Source: Chloromonas sp. AAM2
Taxonomy: Eukaryota; Chlorophyta; Chlorophyceae; Chlamydomonadales; Chlamydomonadaceae
DNA: 18,399 nucleotides
NCBI GenBank assembly: GCA_004335635.1
Contig: QAXH01000598.1
Span: forward strand, 1 to 18,399
Direction of reading: 5' to 3'
Shown: positions 16,001-18,399 of the stretch, piece by piece
Position numbering within the stretch: position 1 is the first letter of the stretch
Layout: each line of letters opens with the position of its first letter
The notes under the pieces: generated by a model
Databases searched by the model: none
The model's input: the letters and a program-made list of their open reading frames with translations, nothing else
Told to the model about the DNA's origin: nothing
Program-made: the position numbers and the translations under genes

Positions 16001-18399
16001 TGCCGGGCTATGCACCAACCCGTTCAGCCCGTTCATGCTCCCGCCACGGGCCCAAGGCGGCAGGTCGGTTGACTGTCCCCTGCTGCCCTGCCCGGCTGGA
16101 CCGGTTCGCCCTTGAGAGTCAGCCACAGCTGTGGCAACGCCACCCCCGCCATCCTGTGCAACTGCAGCAGTAGCTGTCTGCTCAGCGGCAACTGCGAACG
16201 GTGAGGTTGCAGCCGTGGCAGTAGCTCCATTGGCGATGGCTGAGGTGATAAGAGTGCAACTTGAGGAGCGGTTGGCAGCTGCTTGCAGCATGCGGGGCCC
16301 AGGAAGCGGAGGTGTGGCTGGCTGGCGATCCACACTACCAGGGTCAGTTGCTGTGGAATCATAGTGGTTGGCGTCGGTTGAAGGAAGGTTCAGAGAGGTG
16401 GGAGCGAGTGGCCGCTTAGCCTGGCCCGTAGCAGCAGCACAAATGCCATCTGGCATGATCTCGAGCAATGTGAACTCGGGTTGTAGCTCAGGAGTGAGTG
16501 AGCCTTGGCTGATGGTGCCGTTGTCCTGCTTTGCTGCAGATACTGAGGGAGCAGCTGCAATGGTGGGAGCAGGTTGGCCGGGCCGGTTGCTGAATGAAGC
16601 ACTGCTTGCAGGGGAGGTGCTTGCTTCCGGCTGCCACACCGCCTGCTTCTGTTCACCAACACCCGCCATACCGCTGATGTCAGTGCCACCAGTGCCTGAG
16701 CCGCTGCCAGAAGCCTGTCCTGCTGCTGCTGGCTGCAGCGGCTGTGCTTGTAGCACCACCGGCTGCATCTGATTGCGTTTTGTTTGTGGTGGTGGTCCCG
16801 GTTGCAGGTCCACCTGAGAGGCAGGTGCCTGGGCAGCCGGCTGCGGTTTCAGCCCAGCTACCGCCGCTGCAGCAACCACAAGCGAGGACGCACTGGCTCG
16901 TGTTGGGGACAGGGTGCGACGTCCCACCTGCTCATCCGGCTGTGCAGAGGCAGAGGACCCAACTTCGCGTGCTGGTGAACGGCCCCGGCTCCGCTCAGGC
17001 GTCACCGCATCCCCACAGCGGCCGCTGTCGTCCCGCGCATGTCGGGTGCGCCGACTGTTACGCTCGCCACTGTCCTCCGACATCCTGTCGGCATCCATGC
17101 CAGGGCTGACAGCTGCCAAAGGCCGCTTAACGCTGTCGCGTGGTGTGCTGTCATCCGGTCCCCGCTGACCACGGCTTCTCTCACTACCTTGCGTGGGGGA
17201 GGACGCATCGGCTGCCTGCTGGGAGTTGCGAAGGTTGAGCTGACGCCATGCAGTGCTACTACGGGTGCTTGCACGTGCTTGGGCAGGTGCTGAGCTGCCG
17301 CATACACTGGATGGGGATGGTGGCATACCAGGGCTGTGTTGCGCTCCACCGCCCGGTGACCGCTGACAGCCCATCACGCTTGGAGGGGAGGGCGGCGCTT
17401 CCTTGCCTTTGCCTGAGCCTGTGACACCCCGCCGTTGGTGGGTGGGTGCAGCGCTGCAGGCAGGCGTTGTGTTGCAGCTGGCAGGCGCCTGAATGGCCAT
17501 TACCGGTTCAGCAGCGGCCATGGGCATGCTTGCTGGGTGCTGCTGCGGGCTTTGTAGGTCAGCCTGTGCTTCAGCCTGTGCGCCTTGATCTGGCACCTGT
17601 GCCCTGGCGGCTGCCTGACCCACTGCTGCATCTTCCCGCCCGCCCACACTGGCACTCAGACGGATGATGTTAGCAATTGCTGCTGAAACCGCATTGGCTG
17701 CACTGCTAGTCGCAGTCTCAAACTCCTCCTGCATAGACACCCTAGGGGATCGCTCGGCCACTGCACCGTCGCTTTCCCGCTCCCAGTCTGCCCCTTGTGC
17801 TGCCTTTCCAGGGCTGGCTTGGGTGCTGTCTGGGGCTGGGTCCTGGCGTGTCTGGCTGAATGGTGACGAGGCTGCCTTTGCCTCAGCAGCGTTGGGGGAA
17901 GTGGCAGCAGTAAAGCGGGATGCACGAGGTGCCCTGCAGCAGTGGCAGCAGTGTCACATACAATTGCACAACAATGCACTGTTGTGACACTGCCTGTGAG
18001 TGCCTATCGTGTAAATGTCTGTTGCGTTGTGCGTGTTGTGTGTGTAGTGCCGTATGTTGTGCTGGGGCAATTTGCCGAGTTTGGCCTCCTTGCTTCCATC
18101 ACTGGTTTAGCCAGTCTCTGCTTCCTAACTCACCTGTGAGCAAATGTCGCATCCACTTTGACCAGTGTGGGCAGGCCCTGCATGAGCAGCGCACCCTCTT
18201 CCTCCTCCCCAATCTCCTCGCCCACCTCCTCATACTCCTCCGACCCCTCAGCATCCCCTCTCAAATCCAACTTGAGTCCCACAAGGCCCTTGGTGTCGTC
18301 CGTCCCGTGCTTTGGCGAGCCCGCCGGCCCCTGACGGGACGCGACTGGGCCGGCCCCCGCACGGGGCGTGATGCGGGGCGGAGTCCCGCCCCCCGGCCG
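13047..18399 (-). CDS. Very large low-complexity protein of unknown function (5' end outside window)
   Basis: Four exons on the minus strand: 18399-18134 (partial), 17933-15058 (2.9 kb), about 14964-13790, and 13517-13047, which ends ARAMAWLSMG-stop. All phases agree, giving 1,595 residues in the window. The protein is dominated by Ala, Ser, Pro, Gly, Gln and Thr, with many S/T-P sites, an SR-like stretch (RSRGRSPAREVG) and acidic clusters (EEYEEVGEEIGEEEE; SCSSSEDEEAEAEAG) that resemble casein-kinase-2 sites. Better-ordered patches are QGLPTLVKVDATFAHR, MQEEFETATSSAANAVSAAI, LITPLREINAACGAALGPL, GVQEAQAILQSNFSPLKR and SIRAQAAMFMRQAT. No enzyme motif, signal peptide or membrane segment is seen. 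A nuclear scaffold or regulatory role is a guess from composition only. The gene converges on the methyltransferase. Long open frames on the opposite strand are GC-driven shadows. Confidence 0.7.
13518..13789 (-). other. Last intron of the minus-strand gene
   Basis: Phase-0 intron of 272 bp (minus strand gtgaga...ctgtgcag) joining VSSEIE to EELPVDLPSLG. Both borders are strong and both flanking frames are open, so this join is the best supported in the gene. No other feature is seen in it. Confidence 0.75.
14965..15057 (-). other. Short in-phase intron (93 nt) holding the only in-frame stop
   Basis: The minus-strand donor is gtgcgt at 15057, phase 1; the acceptor is ctctgccag ending at 14965. 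The length is 31 codons exactly, and the flanking exons are in the same frame. The only stop between 17933 and 13790 in this frame is the TGA at 14995-14993, inside this piece. A slightly different pair (gtggga donor at 15053, acceptor tttttacag ending at 14943) also keeps the frame. If retained, translation ends at FAYI-stop. Confidence 0.5.
17934..18133 (-). other. Intron of the minus-strand gene
   Basis: Phase-2 intron of 200 bp (minus strand gtgagt...ccactgctgcag) splitting an Arg codon (AG|G), so that DATFAHR joins APRASRFTAA. Borders and frames agree. No feature is seen in it. Confidence 0.75.

Noticed and set aside
1..18399. CRISPR array, tRNA/rRNA genes, bacterial operon or ribosome binding sites
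   Set aside because: No regularly spaced repeats, no tRNA T-loop box with acceptor pairing, and no rRNA segments were seen. The intron-split genes rule out a bacterial reading.

Overview
The window looks like nuclear DNA of a green alga, most likely a chlorophycean. The reasons are: coding sequence split by many introns of 90-800 bp with GT(GAGT/GCGT/AAGT)...GCAG borders, a TGTAA poly(A) signal after a stop codon, GC-rich exons in more mixed noncoding DNA, and no bacterial-style gene packing. All gene models below come from reading splice sites and reading frames by eye. No transcript or homology search was available.

Layout. (1) 1 to about 1797, + strand: the 3' end of a Der/EngA-type double-GTPase gene, whose KH-like C-terminal domain is in the exon at 109-239, followed by a low-complexity basic tail. 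The last exon is uncertain. (2) 1798-2782: intergenic, with a small three-copy repeat. (3) 2783-5980, + strand: a complete seven-exon short-chain dehydrogenase/reductase (SDR) of 312 residues, including one GC-AG intron. (4) 5981-7086: 3' UTR and intergenic DNA, carrying one half of a 25-nt exact inverted match to SDR intron 1. (5) 7087-10407, + strand: a complete seven-exon class I SAM-dependent methyltransferase of 302 residues, with an organelle presequence that contains a twin-arginine hydrophobic segment. Its poly(A) signal is at 10641. (6) 10408-13046: a 2.6-kb intergenic stretch with several foldback structures, the largest an imperfect inverted repeat at 11452-11769. (7) 13047-18399, - strand: the 3' four exons of a very large, almost wholly low-complexity protein (at least 1,595 residues in the window) that I cannot assign to a family. 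It converges on the methyltransferase gene.

The genes do not form an obvious pathway. Der is a ribosome-assembly GTPase, the SDR and methyltransferase are enzymes of unknown substrate, and the minus-strand gene is an unknown, probably disordered protein. This is ordinary for a nuclear algal locus. I did not find a convincing new multigene system. The observations most worth following are the long hairpin-forming repeat, the in-phase 93-nt intron in the giant disordered gene, the lumen-type presequence and atypical SAM motif of the methyltransferase, and a strong excess of the palindrome CATGCATG in noncoding DNA.
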